A stretch of DNA of 64,000 nucleotides, from the NCBI GenBank assembly GCA_031277945.1, contig JAITLK010000001.1:186001-250000 (forward strand). Direction: 5' to 3'. A model generated the notes under the pieces. The model was not told where the DNA came from. It saw only the letters and a list, made by a program, of their open reading frames with translations, and ran no database searches. Shown here one piece after another: positions 7,879-17,314 of this stretch. This stretch comes from Microbacterium sp. GTDB lineage: Bacteria > Actinomycetota > Actinomycetes > Actinomycetales > Microbacteriaceae. Made by a program: the position numbers and the translations under genes. Within the stretch, counting starts at the first letter, position 1. Each line of letters begins with the position of its first letter.

Positions 7879-8850
7879 ATGAACACCACGTCAGCCCCGG
7901 CACAGCACAGCGTCATCCTCGACGTGGACACCGGCATCGACGACGCCATGGCGGTGCTGTACGCGCTGCACCACCCCGACATCGATGTGCGCGCCATCAC
8001 GTGCGTTGCCGGCAACGTCGATCTGCCGCAGGTGCTGGATAACACCCTCGCGCTCCTGGAGCTGGCCGGAGCACCGCAGATCCCGGTGGCCGGAGGCGCC
8101 GAACAGCCGCTCATCGGTGAAGCACGCTCCGCCGCCTGGATCCACGGATCCGACGGCGTCGGCGGCATCGAGCTGCCGCGTGGCATTCGCTCGCCCGAGC
8201 CGGTGCGCGCGGTCGAGCTGCTGCGACGGACCCTCATGGAAGCGGAGCAGCCGCTCACCATCATCACCCTCGCCCCGATGACGAACATCGCGCTGCTGCT
8301 GCGCTCCCACCCCGAGGTGGCTCCGCGGATCGCCCGCATCGTGACGATGGGCGGGTCGGCTTCGGTGGGCAACGCCAGCGCCACGGCGGAGTTCAACGTG
8401 TGGCACGACCCCGAGGCCGCGCACATCGTGTTCACCAGCGGCATCCCGCTGACGATGTACGGCCTGGACGTCTTCGATCGCATCCGCGCCGATGACGCGC
8501 ACGTCGCTGCCCTCCGTCAGGACGACGCCGTACAGCGAGCGCTTGCCGGGCTTCTCTCGTTCACCGTGACCGTGCCGGGTGGCGACACCATCGTGGACAA
8601 CCGGCGTATCGGCGATGCCGGTGCCGTGATCGCCCTCACCAACCCCGAGCTGTTCACCTTCGAGTCCTACCCCGTGCACGTCGAGCTCGCGCCGGGAGCC
8701 AGCCGCGGGGCCACCATCGTGGACCGTCGCCCGCACGCCGCCGAGGATGCCGTCCACGGCGCGCAGGGAGCCTGGCCGGTGCTGGATGTCGCCCTCCAGG
8801 CGGACATCGACGCCGTCCTCGCCACGTTCTTCGGGGTCTTCCCGCGCTGA
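7879..8850 (+). CDS. Nucleoside hydrolase (IUNH family)
   Basis: This 323-residue enzyme should cleave the N-glycosidic bond of ribonucleosides, releasing ribose and base for salvage. The calcium-binding N-terminal motif DVDTGIDDAMAVLYAL is intact, and the conserved IITLAPMTNIALLL, RIVTMGG and AEFNVWHDPEAA segments, followed by GLDVFD, are present. A GAAGGATCC segment upstream provides the ribosome binding site, 15 bases after the HAD gene, so the two probably share a transcript. Base specificity cannot be read from the sequence. Confidence 0.9.
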   Translation: MNTTSAPAQHSVILDVDTGIDDAMAVLYALHHPDIDVRAITCVAGNVDLPQVLDNTLALLELAGAPQIPVAGGAEQPLIGEARSAAWIHGSDGVGGIELPRGIRSPEPVRAVELLRRTLMEAEQPLTIITLAPMTNIALLLRSHPEVAPRIARIVTMGGSASVGNASATAEFNVWHDPEAAHIVFTSGIPLTMYGLDVFDRIRADDAHVAALRQDDAVQRALAGLLSFTVTVPGGDTIVDNRRIGDAGAVIALTNPELFTFESYPVHVELAPGASRGATIVDRRPHAAEDAVHGAQGAWPVLDVALQADIDAVLATFFGVFPR

Positions 8851-8913
8851 CGCGTCCCTCCGGCGCGTGGTCGGGCCCGGCTCCACCCGGCGACGTGCCC
8901 GCGGCGTGAGGCT

Positions 8914-9000
8914 TGTCACGAAACGAGGAGATTTCGCCCCGCGAGGTGCCACAACGCCGATATGGTCCTCGTTTCGCGACAATGTCCTCATTTCGCGACA
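8914..9000. repeat. Cluster of three 16-bp intergenic repeats
   Basis: One forward copy TGTCACGAAACGAGGA (8914-8929) and two inverted copies, TCCTCGTTTCGCGACA (8966-8981) and TCCTCATTTCGCGACA (8985-9000), differ by one or two bases. The forward and first inverted copies can pair into a stem-loop. A fourth copy in forward orientation lies at 15183-15198. The cluster sits between convergent genes. Confidence 0.65.
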
Positions 9001-9007
9001 GCGGCAA

Positions 9008-9054
9008 ACCCGGATCGGCCTCGCGGCACGCGAGCCCGTGGGGCCGATCCGGGT
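9008..9054. terminator. Long hairpin at the end of the regulator gene
   Basis: A perfect 13-bp stem pairs 9008-9020 with 9042-9054, and an inner CTCGCG/CGCGAG stem (9020-9025, 9029-9034) lies within the loop. It touches the stop codon of the minus-strand regulator gene and faces the convergent nucleoside hydrolase gene, so it probably terminates both. Confidence 0.7.
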
Positions 9055-10490
9055 CAGGACTCGTCGAGGGCGGCGGCGTGACGGTCGAGGAATTCGTAGA
9101 CGGCCACGGTGTCGATGCCGGTGGTGCTGCCGTCCGGCATCGCAGCGAGCAGCGATGAGTTCAGCCGGGCGCTGGGGAACGCCTGACCGCGCCAGTGCTC
9201 GGCCGCCTCGGTGCGAGGCTCCCGGCAGCAGGCCGGGTCGGGACACGTCGATGTCATGCGCCGGCGCGTGTCACGGCCGCGGAACCAGCGGGAGTCGGCG
9301 AAGCGTGTTCCCACGCTGAGCGAGAACTCCCCGTTGCTGGCGCTCACGATCGCTGAGGTGCACCAGTACGTTCCCACCGGCTTGTCGGTGAGCTGGTGGT
9401 ACGGAGTGAGCCGGTCCTCGACCTCGAACACCTGCCGGGCGCTCCACCACCGGCACACCCGCTGCCCTTCGACGGAGCCCAGCGCGTCCGTCGGGAACTG
9501 CACGTCGTCGTTCTCGTAGGCCTTGGAGATCACCCCACTGGAGTGCACCTTCGTGAAGTGCACCGGGATGCCGAGGTGCCGGGTGGCGAGGTTGGTGAAC
9601 CGGTGCGCCGCGGTCTCGTAGCTGACCGCGAAGTGGTCTCGCAGATCCTCCACCGACAGCTCGCGCGCCGCCTTCGCCTCGGTGAGATACGGCACTGCGC
9701 TCGACTGCGGCACCATCAGGGCACCGGCGAGGTAGTTGGTCTCCACACGCTGGCGCAGCAGGTCGCCGTAGTCTCGCGGCTCCGGCTGACCGAGCACGTG
9801 TGCGGCGAGAGCCTGCAGCAGCGCAGAACGCAGGTCTGTGCCGCGCTGGTGCAACGGGAGGTAGATCCGCCCGTGCCGACGATCCGTGATGCTGCGGGTG
9901 CTGCCTGGGAGATCGCCGACGTAGTGGAGGGAGAAGCCGAGATGGGTGGCCAGTTCCCCGGTCTCCCGCTGCGACAGCGGGCCACCGCGATGGCCGATGG
10001 CGCCGAGCAGTTCGGCCGCCGATGTCTCCAGCTCTTCGTAGTAGTTGTCGCGCCGACGCTGCTGGGCCCGCAGCTCGGTGTTCGCGCGTCGAGCCTCCTC
10101 CGGCGTGGCCGCGCGCTGCTCATGGAGCCGCCCCAGTTCATCGTGCAGACGCAGGATCGTCTCGATCGCCTCGTCGCTGAGTGAGCGGCGGATCGGCAGC
10201 GCTTCCAGTCCGAGGGAGCGGTACAAGGGTCCGCGCTGGGCGCGCTCCAGCGCGATCTCCAACTCGTCACGACGGGAGAGCGGCGCGGGTTCGAGCAGCG
10301 CGTCCAGCGTGGTGCCAAGGGCCTTGGCCAGCCGCTGCAGCTCGGCCAGGCGCAGTTCTCGCTTCCCGTTCTCGATCACCGACACCTGGGAGGCGGCACG
10401 ATCGATCGCACGTCCGAGATCCTCCACCGTCATCGCGCGTTCCAGGCGGAGGGCGCGGATGCGCCGGCCGATGGTCAGGGAGTCGAGCAT
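9054..10490 (-). CDS. ramB: RamB/ScfR-type XRE family regulator
   Basis: The 478-residue protein has an N-terminal XRE helix-turn-helix ([40 protein letters not shown]), a coiled helical stretch, a central M78/IrrE-like region, and the C-terminal ScfR domain with the Cys-rich segment [10 protein letters not shown]. In Corynebacterium RamB represses acetate and glyoxylate genes, including aceA and aceB. The divergent position next to aceA-aceB supports the same role. The start is uncertain: ATG 10490 lies 5 residues before the HTH, while ATG 10523 or 10529 would add 11-13 residues; none has a good ribosome binding site. Confidence 0.85.
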   Translation of the reverse strand: MLDSLTIGRRIRALRLERAMTVEDLGRAIDRAASQVSVIENGKRELRLAELQRLAKALGTTLDALLEPAPLSRRDELEIALERAQRGPLYRSLGLEALPIRRSLSDEAIETILRLHDELGRLHEQRAATPEEARRANTELRAQQRRRDNYYEELETSAAELLGAIGHRGGPLSQRETGELATHLGFSLHYVGDLPGSTRSITDRRHGRIYLPLHQRGTDLRSALLQALAAHVLGQPEPRDYGDLLRQRVETNYLAGALMVPQSSAVPYLTEAKAARELSVEDLRDHFAVSYETAAHRFTNLATRHLGIPVHFTKVHSSGVISKAYENDDVQFPTDALGSVEGQRVCRWWSARQVFEVEDRLTPYHQLTDKPVGTYWCTSAIVSASNGEFSLSVGTRFADSRWFRGRDTRRRMTSTCPDPACCREPRTEAAEHWRGQAFPSARLNSSLLAAMPDGSTTGIDTVAVYEFLDRHAAALDES

Positions 10491-10566
10491 GTCTTCATCG
10501 TCGCCGTGGACGCGTCGTTGCATCGCCATGACGACAGCATGACACGGGCAATCGTTTCGAACCTCA

Positions 10567-10584
10567 GAAATCCGGCCGTATTTC
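10567..10584. promoter_or_regulatory. Near-perfect palindrome upstream of aceA
   Basis: GAAATCCGGCCGTATTTC matches its own reverse complement at 16 of 18 positions. It lies between the divergent regulator and aceA, 84 bases before the aceA ATG, and is a candidate operator for the RamB-like protein or another glyoxylate regulator. It does not obviously match the corynebacterial RamB consensus as I remember it. Confidence 0.45.
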
Positions 10585-10667
10585 TCCCCGGAAACCATCG
10601 CAGAAGACCGAAAGTGCGGCGCAAGCTCGTCTCAGAACCACTCGCCGCACTCAGCGAAGGAGCCGAC

Positions 10668-11984
10668 ATGACCGAGTACGCAGCCCTCCCCGGCCAGCAG
10701 AACCAGACCGCCACCGACCTCGAAGCGGAGTGGATCACCGATGCCCGCTGGGCAGACGTTCGTCGCGACTACACCGCGGAAGACGTCGTCCGCCTGCGCG
10801 GCCCGGTCCGTGAGGAGGCGACCCTCGCCTGGCGCGGTGCCCAGAAGCTGTGGGAGCTGATCCAGCGCAACAACGACGATCCCGGATCCTGGGTCTACGC
10901 GCTGGGTGCGCTCACCGGCAATCAGGCCGTTCAGCAGGTACGAGCAGGGCTGGAGGCGATCTACCTCTCCGGCTGGCAGGTGGCCGCCGACGCCAACCTC
11001 TCCGGGCAGACCTACCCCGATCAGAGCCTCTACCCGGCCAACTCGGTGCCCGCTGTCGTGCGGCGGATCAACAACGCTCTGCTGCGTGCCGGCCAGATCG
11101 AATTCGCCGAGACCGGGACCACCACACGCGACTGGCAGGCGCCCATCGTCGCTGACGCGGAGGCCGGCTTCGGCGGACCGCTGAATGCCTATGAGCTCAT
11201 GCAGGGCATGATCGCGGCCGGGGCCGCCGGCGTGCACTGGGAGGACCAACTGGCGAGTGAGAAGAAGTGCGGTCACATGGGCGGCAAGGTGCTCGTGCCC
11301 ACCTCCCAGCACATCCGGACCCTCAACGCCGCACGCCTCGCGGCCGATGTGGCCGGAGTTCCGAGCGTGATCATCGCTCGTACCGACGCACTCGCGGCCA
11401 CGCTCCTCACCAGTGACATCGACGACCGCGACCGCCCGTTCCTCACGGGCACCCGCACCGCGGAGGGCTTCTACGAGGTCTCCGGAGGCATCGAGCCCGT
11501 CATCGCGCGGGGACTGGCCTACGCTCCCTATGCGGACCTGCTCTGGGTGGAATCTAGCGAGCCCGATCTGGAGCTCGCGCGCCGGTTCGCGGAGGCGATC
11601 CACGCCGAGTTCCCGAATCAGAAGCTCGCCTACAACTGCTCCCCCTCCTTCAACTGGCGCCGCCACCTCGACGACGACACCATCGCGCGATTCCAGCGCG
11701 AGCTGTCGGCGATGGGGTATGCGTTCCAGTTCATCACGCTCGCCGGGTTCCACTCCCTGAACCACGGCATGTTCGAACTCGCCCTCGACTACAAGCAGCG
11801 CCAGATGTCCGCGTACGTCCAGCTGCAGGAGGCCGAGTTCGCCGCAGAGGCTCGCGGCTACACCGCGACCAAGCACCAGGCGGAGGTGGGCACCGGCTAC
11901 TTCGACCGGATCGCCACCGCGCTGAACCCCGAGAGCGCGACACTCGCCCTCGTGGGCTCCACCGAATCCGCCCAGTTCCACTGA
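10668..11984 (+). CDS. aceA: Isocitrate lyase
   Basis: AceA splits isocitrate into glyoxylate and succinate, the first step of the glyoxylate bypass used for growth on acetate or fatty acids. The 438-residue protein has the active-site loop [10 protein letters not shown] with the catalytic Cys at about residue 201, the [10 protein letters not shown] metal site, and the C-terminal [16 protein letters not shown] and [11 protein letters not shown] segments. The ATG at 10668 follows GAAGGAG; the open frame further upstream overlaps the regulatory region. aceB follows after 28 bases, so both are probably one operon. Confidence 0.96.
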   Translation: MTEYAALPGQQNQTATDLEAEWITDARWADVRRDYTAEDVVRLRGPVREEATLAWRGAQKLWELIQRNNDDPGSWVYALGALTGNQAVQQVRAGLEAIYLSGWQVAADANLSGQTYPDQSLYPANSVPAVVRRINNALLRAGQIEFAETGTTTRDWQAPIVADAEAGFGGPLNAYELMQGMIAAGAAGVHWEDQLASEKKCGHMGGKVLVPTSQHIRTLNAARLAADVAGVPSVIIARTDALAATLLTSDIDDRDRPFLTGTRTAEGFYEVSGGIEPVIARGLAYAPYADLLWVESSEPDLELARRFAEAIHAEFPNQKLAYNCSPSFNWRRHLDDDTIARFQRELSAMGYAFQFITLAGFHSLNHGMFELALDYKQRQMSAYVQLQEAEFAAEARGYTATKHQAEVGTGYFDRIATALNPESATLALVGSTESAQFH

Positions 11985-12012
11985 TCCGCACGGATACAGA
12001 AAGGCCACGATC

Positions 12013-13647
12013 ATGACCACCCATCCCCGTTTCGAAGTGCTGGGCGAGCTGGAGCCCCGTTTCGATGAGATCCTCACCCCCGAGGCTCTCGCGTTCCTCA
12101 CCGCATTGCACGACCAGTTCGCCGCCCGCCGCCAAGACCGCCTGCGCGAGCGCTACGAGCGCCAGAAGGCGATCAACGCCGGATACACCCCGACCTTCCG
12201 CGACTCCACGGCGCCCGTCCGGGACGAGCCGAGCTGGCGCGTGGCCGGCCCGGGCCCCGGCCTGCACGACCGGCGGGTGGAGATCACCGGACCCACCGAT
12301 CGCAAGATGACGGTCAACGCGCTGAACTCCGGCGCGCAGGTCTGGCTCGCCGATCACGAGGACGCCACGAGCCCCACCTGGCACAACATCATCGGCGGTC
12401 AGGTCAACCTGTACGACGCGATCCGCCGCCAGATCGATTTCACGAGCGACGAAGGCAAGGAGTACCGCCTCGGCGAGGAGACTCCCACCATCGTCTTCCG
12501 GCCTCGTGGCTGGTTCCTCGGCGAGAAGCACTTCCGGTACACCACCACGGCAGGTCAGCAGGGTTCGGTCTCCGGTGCGCTGGTGGATTTCGGGCTCTAC
12601 TACTTCCACAACGCGAAGGAACTGATCGCCCGCGGACGCGGCCCGTACTTCTACCTGCCGAAGCTGGAGAGTCTGGAGGGCGCGCGTCTCTGGGACGACG
12701 TCTTCACCTTCAGCGAGAACTGGCTCAACCTGGCACACGGCACCATCCGCGCCACAGTGCTCATCGAGACCATCACGGCGGCTTTCGAGATGGAGGAGAT
12801 CCTCTACGAGCTGCGCGATCACTGCGCCGGCCTCAATGCAGGTCGCTGGGACTATCTCTTCAGCATCATCAAGAACTTCCACTCCCGAGGTCGCTCCTTC
12901 CTGCTGCCGGATCGCTCCCAGATCACCATGACGGTACCGTTCATGCGTGCATACACCGAGCTCCTCGTCCGCACGTGCCACAAGCGCGGTGCATATGCCA
13001 TCGGCGGCATGAGCGCCTTCATCCCGAACCGGCGCGACCCGCTGGTCACCGCAGAGGCTTTCGAGAAGGTCGCCGCCGACAAGCGGCGCGAGGCCGTGGA
13101 CGGCTTCGATGGGACATGGGTGGCGCACCCGGACCTCATCCCCGTGGCGCGCACCGAGTTCGACGCCGCGATGGCCGGACGCACTGATCAGACACACCGC
13201 CTCCGTGAGGACGTCTCGGTGCGGCCCGAGCAGCTGCTCGATCTGCGCATCGAGGGCGGCCAGGTGACGCGCGAGGGGATCCGCCAGAACGTCTCGGTGG
13301 CACTGCGCTACCTGGATTCCTGGCTGCGCGGCACCGGTGCCGCGGCGATCGACAACCTGATGGAGGATGCGGCCACCGCGGAGATCAGCCGCGGTCAGCT
13401 GTGGCAATGGATCCATCAGGGCGCGCTCACCGAAGATGGTCTTCCCATCGTCCGTGAGCGGGTGGAGTACACCATCGATCGCGTGCTCGCCGAGCTCGAT
13501 CGCTATCCGGACGACCGGCTCGACGACGCCGCCGAGATCCTCCGCGAGCTGGTGCTCGGTGACGAGTTCCCGCTGTTCCTCACCGTCCACGCCTACGACC
13601 GGTTCCTCACCGACGCCCCCGAGCGCCAACCCGCACTCGCCGTCTGA
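12013..13647 (+). CDS. aceB: Malate synthase A
   Basis: This enzyme condenses glyoxylate with acetyl-CoA to malate and completes the glyoxylate bypass together with AceA. The 544 residues match malate synthase A length. Visible family segments are VWLADHEDATSPTW, IVFRPRGWFLGEKH, the FYLPKLESLEGARLWDDVF strand, TIRATVLIETITAAFEMEEILYELRDHCAGLNAGRWDY, and the C-terminal region containing the catalytic Asp in EDAATAEISRGQLWQW. AGAAAGG lies before the ATG. A strong hairpin follows the stop, ending the aceA-aceB unit. Confidence 0.96.
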   Translation: MTTHPRFEVLGELEPRFDEILTPEALAFLTALHDQFAARRQDRLRERYERQKAINAGYTPTFRDSTAPVRDEPSWRVAGPGPGLHDRRVEITGPTDRKMTVNALNSGAQVWLADHEDATSPTWHNIIGGQVNLYDAIRRQIDFTSDEGKEYRLGEETPTIVFRPRGWFLGEKHFRYTTTAGQQGSVSGALVDFGLYYFHNAKELIARGRGPYFYLPKLESLEGARLWDDVFTFSENWLNLAHGTIRATVLIETITAAFEMEEILYELRDHCAGLNAGRWDYLFSIIKNFHSRGRSFLLPDRSQITMTVPFMRAYTELLVRTCHKRGAYAIGGMSAFIPNRRDPLVTAEAFEKVAADKRREAVDGFDGTWVAHPDLIPVARTEFDAAMAGRTDQTHRLREDVSVRPEQLLDLRIEGGQVTREGIRQNVSVALRYLDSWLRGTGAAAIDNLMEDAATAEISRGQLWQWIHQGALTEDGLPIVRERVEYTIDRVLAELDRYPDDRLDDAAEILRELVLGDEFPLFLTVHAYDRFLTDAPERQPALAV

Positions 13648-13653
13648 GACCCC

Positions 13654-13706
13654 GATGAGGCCCGTCGTCTCGCTCCGGAACATGGAGCCGGACGACGGGC
13701 CTCATC
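13654..13706 (+). terminator. aceA-aceB terminator hairpin
   Basis: A perfect 16-bp stem pairs 13654-13669 with 13691-13706, and an inner 5-bp stem (13672-13676 with 13684-13688) caps it. It starts 7 bases after the aceB stop codon and separates the operon from the Nudix gene. Confidence 0.85.
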
Positions 13707-13733
13707 GCGTATGCACGGCCTAGGCTGGAGGGG

Positions 13734-14399
13734 ATGTCGAACACGACCCCGGGCGGACTGCTGCATCTCGCAGCCGCAGCTGGTGCGCATCTGGAGAACC
13801 GTCGGACGGGTCGTTTCCGCCCGAAACCCACGGCTCGTCCTGCCGCGGTGCTCATCCTGTTCGGCGCCGCCCGCGATGATGATGCGCGAGGGCTGGAGGA
13901 GCTCACAGCGGACGATCTGGACGTCGTGCTGGAGGTGCGATCGGGCGCTCTGCGTGCACACGCCGGCGAGGTCGCGTTCCCTGGTGGGGGCGCAGAACCG
14001 GACGATGTCGACATCGTCGCCACAGCGCTGCGCGAGGCGAACGAGGAGATCGGCGTCGATGCCGCGGATGTCGACATCCTGGCGCAACTGCCTGAGGTGG
14101 GCACGGTGAGCGACTTCCGCGTGACGCCGGTGATCGGCTGGCGCCGCGCGCCGCAGCATTACGTGAGCGTGGATGAGGGCGAGACCGCCGACGTGCTCCG
14201 GGTGAGCGTGGCCTGGCTGCTGGATCCCGCGAACCGCTTCACCTCCGTGTACCGCCACCCTCTCGGCGCCTTCCATGGTCCCGCATGGGACCTGAACGGC
14301 GTGGTCCTCTGGGGATTCACGGCGTTCCTGCTGAACGACCTGTTCGATGCCGCCGGATGGAGCATCCCGTGGGACGAGTCGCGTACGCGCGACCTGTAG
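13734..14399 (+). CDS. Nudix hydrolase, CoA pyrophosphatase (NudL-like)
   Basis: The 221-residue protein has a Nudix motif (GGG at 84-86 through REANEEIGV at 100-108) and the surrounding HAGEVAFPGGGAEPDD segment typical of the NudL/NUDT7 group that cleaves coenzyme A into phosphopantetheine and adenosine 3',5'-bisphosphate. The first Glu of the classic motif is replaced by Val92, with Asp residues next to it. ATG 13734 lies just after the upstream terminator. The close placement of the TSUP gene stop on the other strand (14403) makes this a convergent pair. Confidence 0.85.
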   Translation: MSNTTPGGLLHLAAAAGAHLENRRTGRFRPKPTARPAAVLILFGAARDDDARGLEELTADDLDVVLEVRSGALRAHAGEVAFPGGGAEPDDVDIVATALREANEEIGVDAADVDILAQLPEVGTVSDFRVTPVIGWRRAPQHYVSVDEGETADVLRVSVAWLLDPANRFTSVYRHPLGAFHGPAWDLNGVVLWGFTAFLLNDLFDAAGWSIPWDESRTRDL

Positions 14400-14402
14400 G
14401 CG

Positions 14403-15140
14403 TCAGAAGATCAGCAGCTGCAGCGCCCCGACGACGGTGAGCACCAGCACGATCGTGTCGAACGCCTGCTGCTTGATCCGCCCGGCGATCCACCGCCCGA
14501 GGAACGCGCCAACGATCACCGCGGGGGCGAGAACGAGATCGGTGAGAGCCACCTGCGGGGTCAGCAGACCGAGCCCGAGCATGAACGGCACCTTCACCAG
14601 GTTCACGATGGCGAAGAACCACGCCGCGGTTCCGAGGAAGGCCTGCACGGAGAAGCGCGCCGCCAGGAAGTACAGCGACATCACCGGTCCGCCCGCGTTG
14701 GCCACCATGGTGGTGAATCCGCCGAGGAGACCGTAACCCGACGCGACCGCGCGCCCTGTTCCCGCCTCGGCGGAGGCCGCCCGGCGCCGGAGCAGCGTGA
14801 TGATCACGAGCAGCAGCAGGATCGCACCGATCGCCTTGCGAACCCAGCCGTCCGAGGCCCACCACAGAAACAGTGCGCCGAGCAGGATTCCCGCGACGAC
14901 GGCGGGAGCCAGTTTCAGGATGGTGCGCCAGTCCGCGTGTCTGCGGTACATCGCCAGGGCCATCATGTCGCCGACGATGAGCAGCAGCAGCAGAGCCGCG
15001 GTGGACGTGCGGGCCGGGAGGACCGTGGCGAACACGGCCACCATGAGCGTGCTGAGCCCCGGGATGCCGGTCTTGGAGACGCCGACGATGAGCGCGCCCA
15101 GCACGAGCAGCGCCCATGATCCGGCTTCGAGTTCCAGCAC
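14403..15140 (-). CDS. TauE/SafE family sulfite exporter-like permease
   Basis: The 245-residue protein consists of about eight membrane helices arranged as two related halves. The TSUP signature segments are visible near the start of each half (GALIVGVSKTGIPGLSTLMVA and GLLGGFTTMVANAGGPVMSLYFL). Members move sulfite, sulfoacetate or other small organic anions; the substrate here is unknown. I chose the GTG at 15140 because it places the first helix near the N-terminus and has GGGAAGGA upstream; the in-frame GTG at 15188 sits inside an intergenic repeat. Confidence 0.85.
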   Translation of the reverse strand: MLELEAGSWALLVLGALIVGVSKTGIPGLSTLMVAVFATVLPARTSTAALLLLLIVGDMMALAMYRRHADWRTILKLAPAVVAGILLGALFLWWASDGWVRKAIGAILLLLVIITLLRRRAASAEAGTGRAVASGYGLLGGFTTMVANAGGPVMSLYFLAARFSVQAFLGTAAWFFAIVNLVKVPFMLGLGLLTPQVALTDLVLAPAVIVGAFLGRWIAGRIKQQAFDTIVLVLTVVGALQLLIF

Positions 15141-15182
15141 TCCCCCATCCTTCCCGATCCGTCGGCCCGCCGCGCACAGCGC

Positions 15183-15198
15183 CGTCACGAAACGAGGA
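15183..15198 (+). repeat. Further copy of the 16-bp intergenic repeat
   Basis: CGTCACGAAACGAGGA matches the copy at 8914-8929 in 15 of 16 positions. It lies between the TSUP gene start and the esterase gene, at the left border of the siderophore island. Confidence 0.6.
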
Positions 15199-15230
15199 AG
15201 ATGACACCAGACAGGTGATAACCCGGCCCC

Positions 15231-16514
15231 TTACTTCACGTCGCCCAAACGGCACACTTCGGCATTGAACTGCTGCGTCGTGGGTGACCTGAACATGCTC
15301 CGGAGACCGTTCAAGAGATTCGAGCGCCATGCAGCCCAGTCGTGGCCCGCGTCGAACGCCTCGAAGGTGACCGAGCGGCCGATGGCGCGGGAGTCGCCCG
15401 TGAGCACCGCGCGCAGAGCATCCGCACTCACGAGCATGTCTGGCTCGAAGGTCCCAGCCTGCAGCGTGATCGAGTGCCATGCTGCGTTCGCCAGCAGTGG
15501 CTCCGCGACGGCAAAACGCCAGAGCGAGGGCGACTGGGCGATCGCATGCCCGATTTCGTCACCGCCAAGGGCAAGCGCCCACAGCGCTGCGACGCCCCCG
15601 AGACTCTGGCCGGCAATGATTGTCGCCTCCGCCCGCGGGTCAACGTTGTAGGTGCTCCGCACGAACGGCAACAGTTCATCGAGCACAACGTCAACGTACG
15701 CGCCAGGCACTCCCAGCCCCGCCCAACGTGCTTCCGAGTCCCCCGAATCCAGCAGCGCGAGATGCAGAGCCGGCAGCTCGCCGCGAGCGATCGCCGCGTC
15801 GACCGCATCGGCGAGCCCCATCGCCTCCCACACCTGCCCGTCAAAGAGCAGGACGAGCGGTGTCGGCAGGGCGTCCACGCGCGGAGGCGCGTACACCCAC
15901 GCGCGATGACCACTCGGCAGCGTAATCGGCGTCGTATGCGCACCAGAAGCATCGGATCCCGCAGCAAGACACCTCGGCGCATCCGGCCCGACGCCCACTG
16001 ACGAAACAACGCCGACTGATGCTCGAACGCACTCACTCCCGCGCGGGTCAACCTCACTGGCATCGCCGGCCGCGAGGAGAACCGGACGACGTCCACGGAC
16101 CGAGCGCCACGGCGGCGTCTCTTCCGAGCGCCACACGCAGATGCGGTACGAGGCACGCATGGCCGCGGGCAACCGGAGGCAGATCGTCCAGAGGTCGGAG
16201 TCTTCGAGGCGAGTCATCTCAGCGGTTGAGACGTCGGCGTGGTCGAACACGGGGTTCGTCCACAGCAGGACGGCAGCGGCATCCGCTGCTGCAACAACCC
16301 AGCTCCAGAGCGCTTCGTCTGGCTGTTCCGGGTCGCGCTCGATGATCGGGTTCGGTTGCGCGAGCACAGCACTGCGTAACGACGAGCGTTGAGTTCGGTC
16401 GGCCCACGCCGTCTCGATAGGGCCGACCACCCGCACCATGGGGGGTTCGGCCAGATTCCGCACCGGTTCGTGCTCGATATGGACGCTGCCGAAGCGATCA
16501 CGCCATTGCGTCAT
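15231..16514 (-). CDS. Enterochelin esterase-like alpha/beta hydrolase
   Basis: The 427-residue protein resembles Fes-type esterases, which hydrolyse imported ferric siderophores in the cytoplasm to release iron. It has an N-terminal beta-rich domain and a C-terminal hydrolase domain with strand LVLLFDGQVW, the nucleophile elbow AGQSLGG with Ser at about residue 304, and the C-terminal FEAFDAGHDWAAW carrying the catalytic His. No signal peptide is visible. It overlaps the upstream ATPase gene by 4 bases, so it is the last gene of the uptake operon. Wobble positions contain more A/T than in flanking genes. Confidence 0.87.
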   Translation of the reverse strand: MTQWRDRFGSVHIEHEPVRNLAEPPMVRVVGPIETAWADRTQRSSLRSAVLAQPNPIIERDPEQPDEALWSWVVAAADAAAVLLWTNPVFDHADVSTAEMTRLEDSDLWTICLRLPAAMRASYRICVWRSEETPPWRSVRGRRPVLLAAGDASEVDPRGSECVRASVGVVSSVGVGPDAPRCLAAGSDASGAHTTPITLPSGHRAWVYAPPRVDALPTPLVLLFDGQVWEAMGLADAVDAAIARGELPALHLALLDSGDSEARWAGLGVPGAYVDVVLDELLPFVRSTYNVDPRAEATIIAGQSLGGVAALWALALGGDEIGHAIAQSPSLWRFAVAEPLLANAAWHSITLQAGTFEPDMLVSADALRAVLTGDSRAIGRSVTFEAFDAGHDWAAWRSNLLNGLRSMFRSPTTQQFNAEVCRLGDVK

Positions 16515-17314
16515 GCGTCGACCGAGCGCGGATCGAGCGGCAGAACCAGCGGCGTACCGGTGACGGGGTCGGGCACCACGAGTGAACGCATACCAAAGAC
16601 ATCCTCGACTCGAGCCGCCGTCAAGACCTCATCCGGAGCACCGGTCGCGACGATGTCTCCATCCTTCATGACAACGATGTTCGAGGCGTATCTCGCGGCC
16701 TGGTTCAGATCGTGCAGCACCGCAACAATGGTCTTGCCGCCCTCGTTGAGGTCGCGCAGCAACTCCATGAGGTCGTACTGGTGCGCGATGTCGAGGAACG
16801 TTGTCGGCTCATCGAGCAGCATCGTCGTAGTCTGTTGCGCCAACAGCATCGCGATCCACACCCGCTGCCGCTGACCGCCAGAGAGCTCGTCGACCGGCAC
16901 ACCCGAAAGCTCAGTCAAGCGCGTTGCTTCGAGCGCATCACGCACGGCCGATTCATCCGATTCACGCCACTGCTGAAACAGCGTCTGGTGCGGTCCGCGG
17001 CCCCGAGCAACGAGGTCGGCAACGCGGATGCCGTCGGGTGCGATTGAGCTCTGCGGCAAGAGCCCCAGGCGGCGCGCGAGGTCTTTTGCGCGCAGCCCCG
17101 CAATGGCCGCGCCATCGAGCAGAATGTCGCCGGCGATGGGCGTCAGCACACGAGCGAATGCACGCAGCAGCGTCGACTTGCCACAGCCGTTCGGGCCGAT
17201 GATCGCCGTGAACGAGCCACCTGGAACACCTACCGAAAGCCCGCGCGAGATCGTGCGCCGCTCGTATCCGATTGTCGCGTTGCGGGCTTGCAAACGTACA
17301 TCGGATGCCGTCAT
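16511..17314 (-). CDS. Iron-siderophore ABC transporter ATP-binding protein
   Basis: This 267-residue FepC/FecE-type ATPase powers import of ferric siderophores. It has Walker A (GPNGCGKSTLL), the Q-loop in LGLLPQSS, signature ELSGGQRQRVWIAMLLAQ, Walker B (TTTMLLDEPTTFLD) and the switch His in VLHDLNQAARY. The RVADLVARGRGPHQ stretch is typical of the FepC group. It overlaps by 4 bases with both the permease gene upstream and the esterase gene downstream, indicating one translationally coupled operon. Confidence 0.93.
   Translation of the reverse strand: MTASDVRLQARNATIGYERRTISRGLSVGVPGGSFTAIIGPNGCGKSTLLRAFARVLTPIAGDILLDGAAIAGLRAKDLARRLGLLPQSSIAPDGIRVADLVARGRGPHQTLFQQWRESDESAVRDALEATRLTELSGVPVDELSGGQRQRVWIAMLLAQQTTTMLLDEPTTFLDIAHQYDLMELLRDLNEGGKTIVAVLHDLNQAARYASNIVVMKDGDIVATGAPDEVLTAARVEDVFGMRSLVVPDPVTGTPLVLPLDPRSVDA

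Noticed and set aside
10506..10667. Upstream extension of isocitrate lyase
   Set aside because: It lies in the divergent regulatory region over the palindrome and overlaps the regulator start; GAAGGAG supports ATG 10668.
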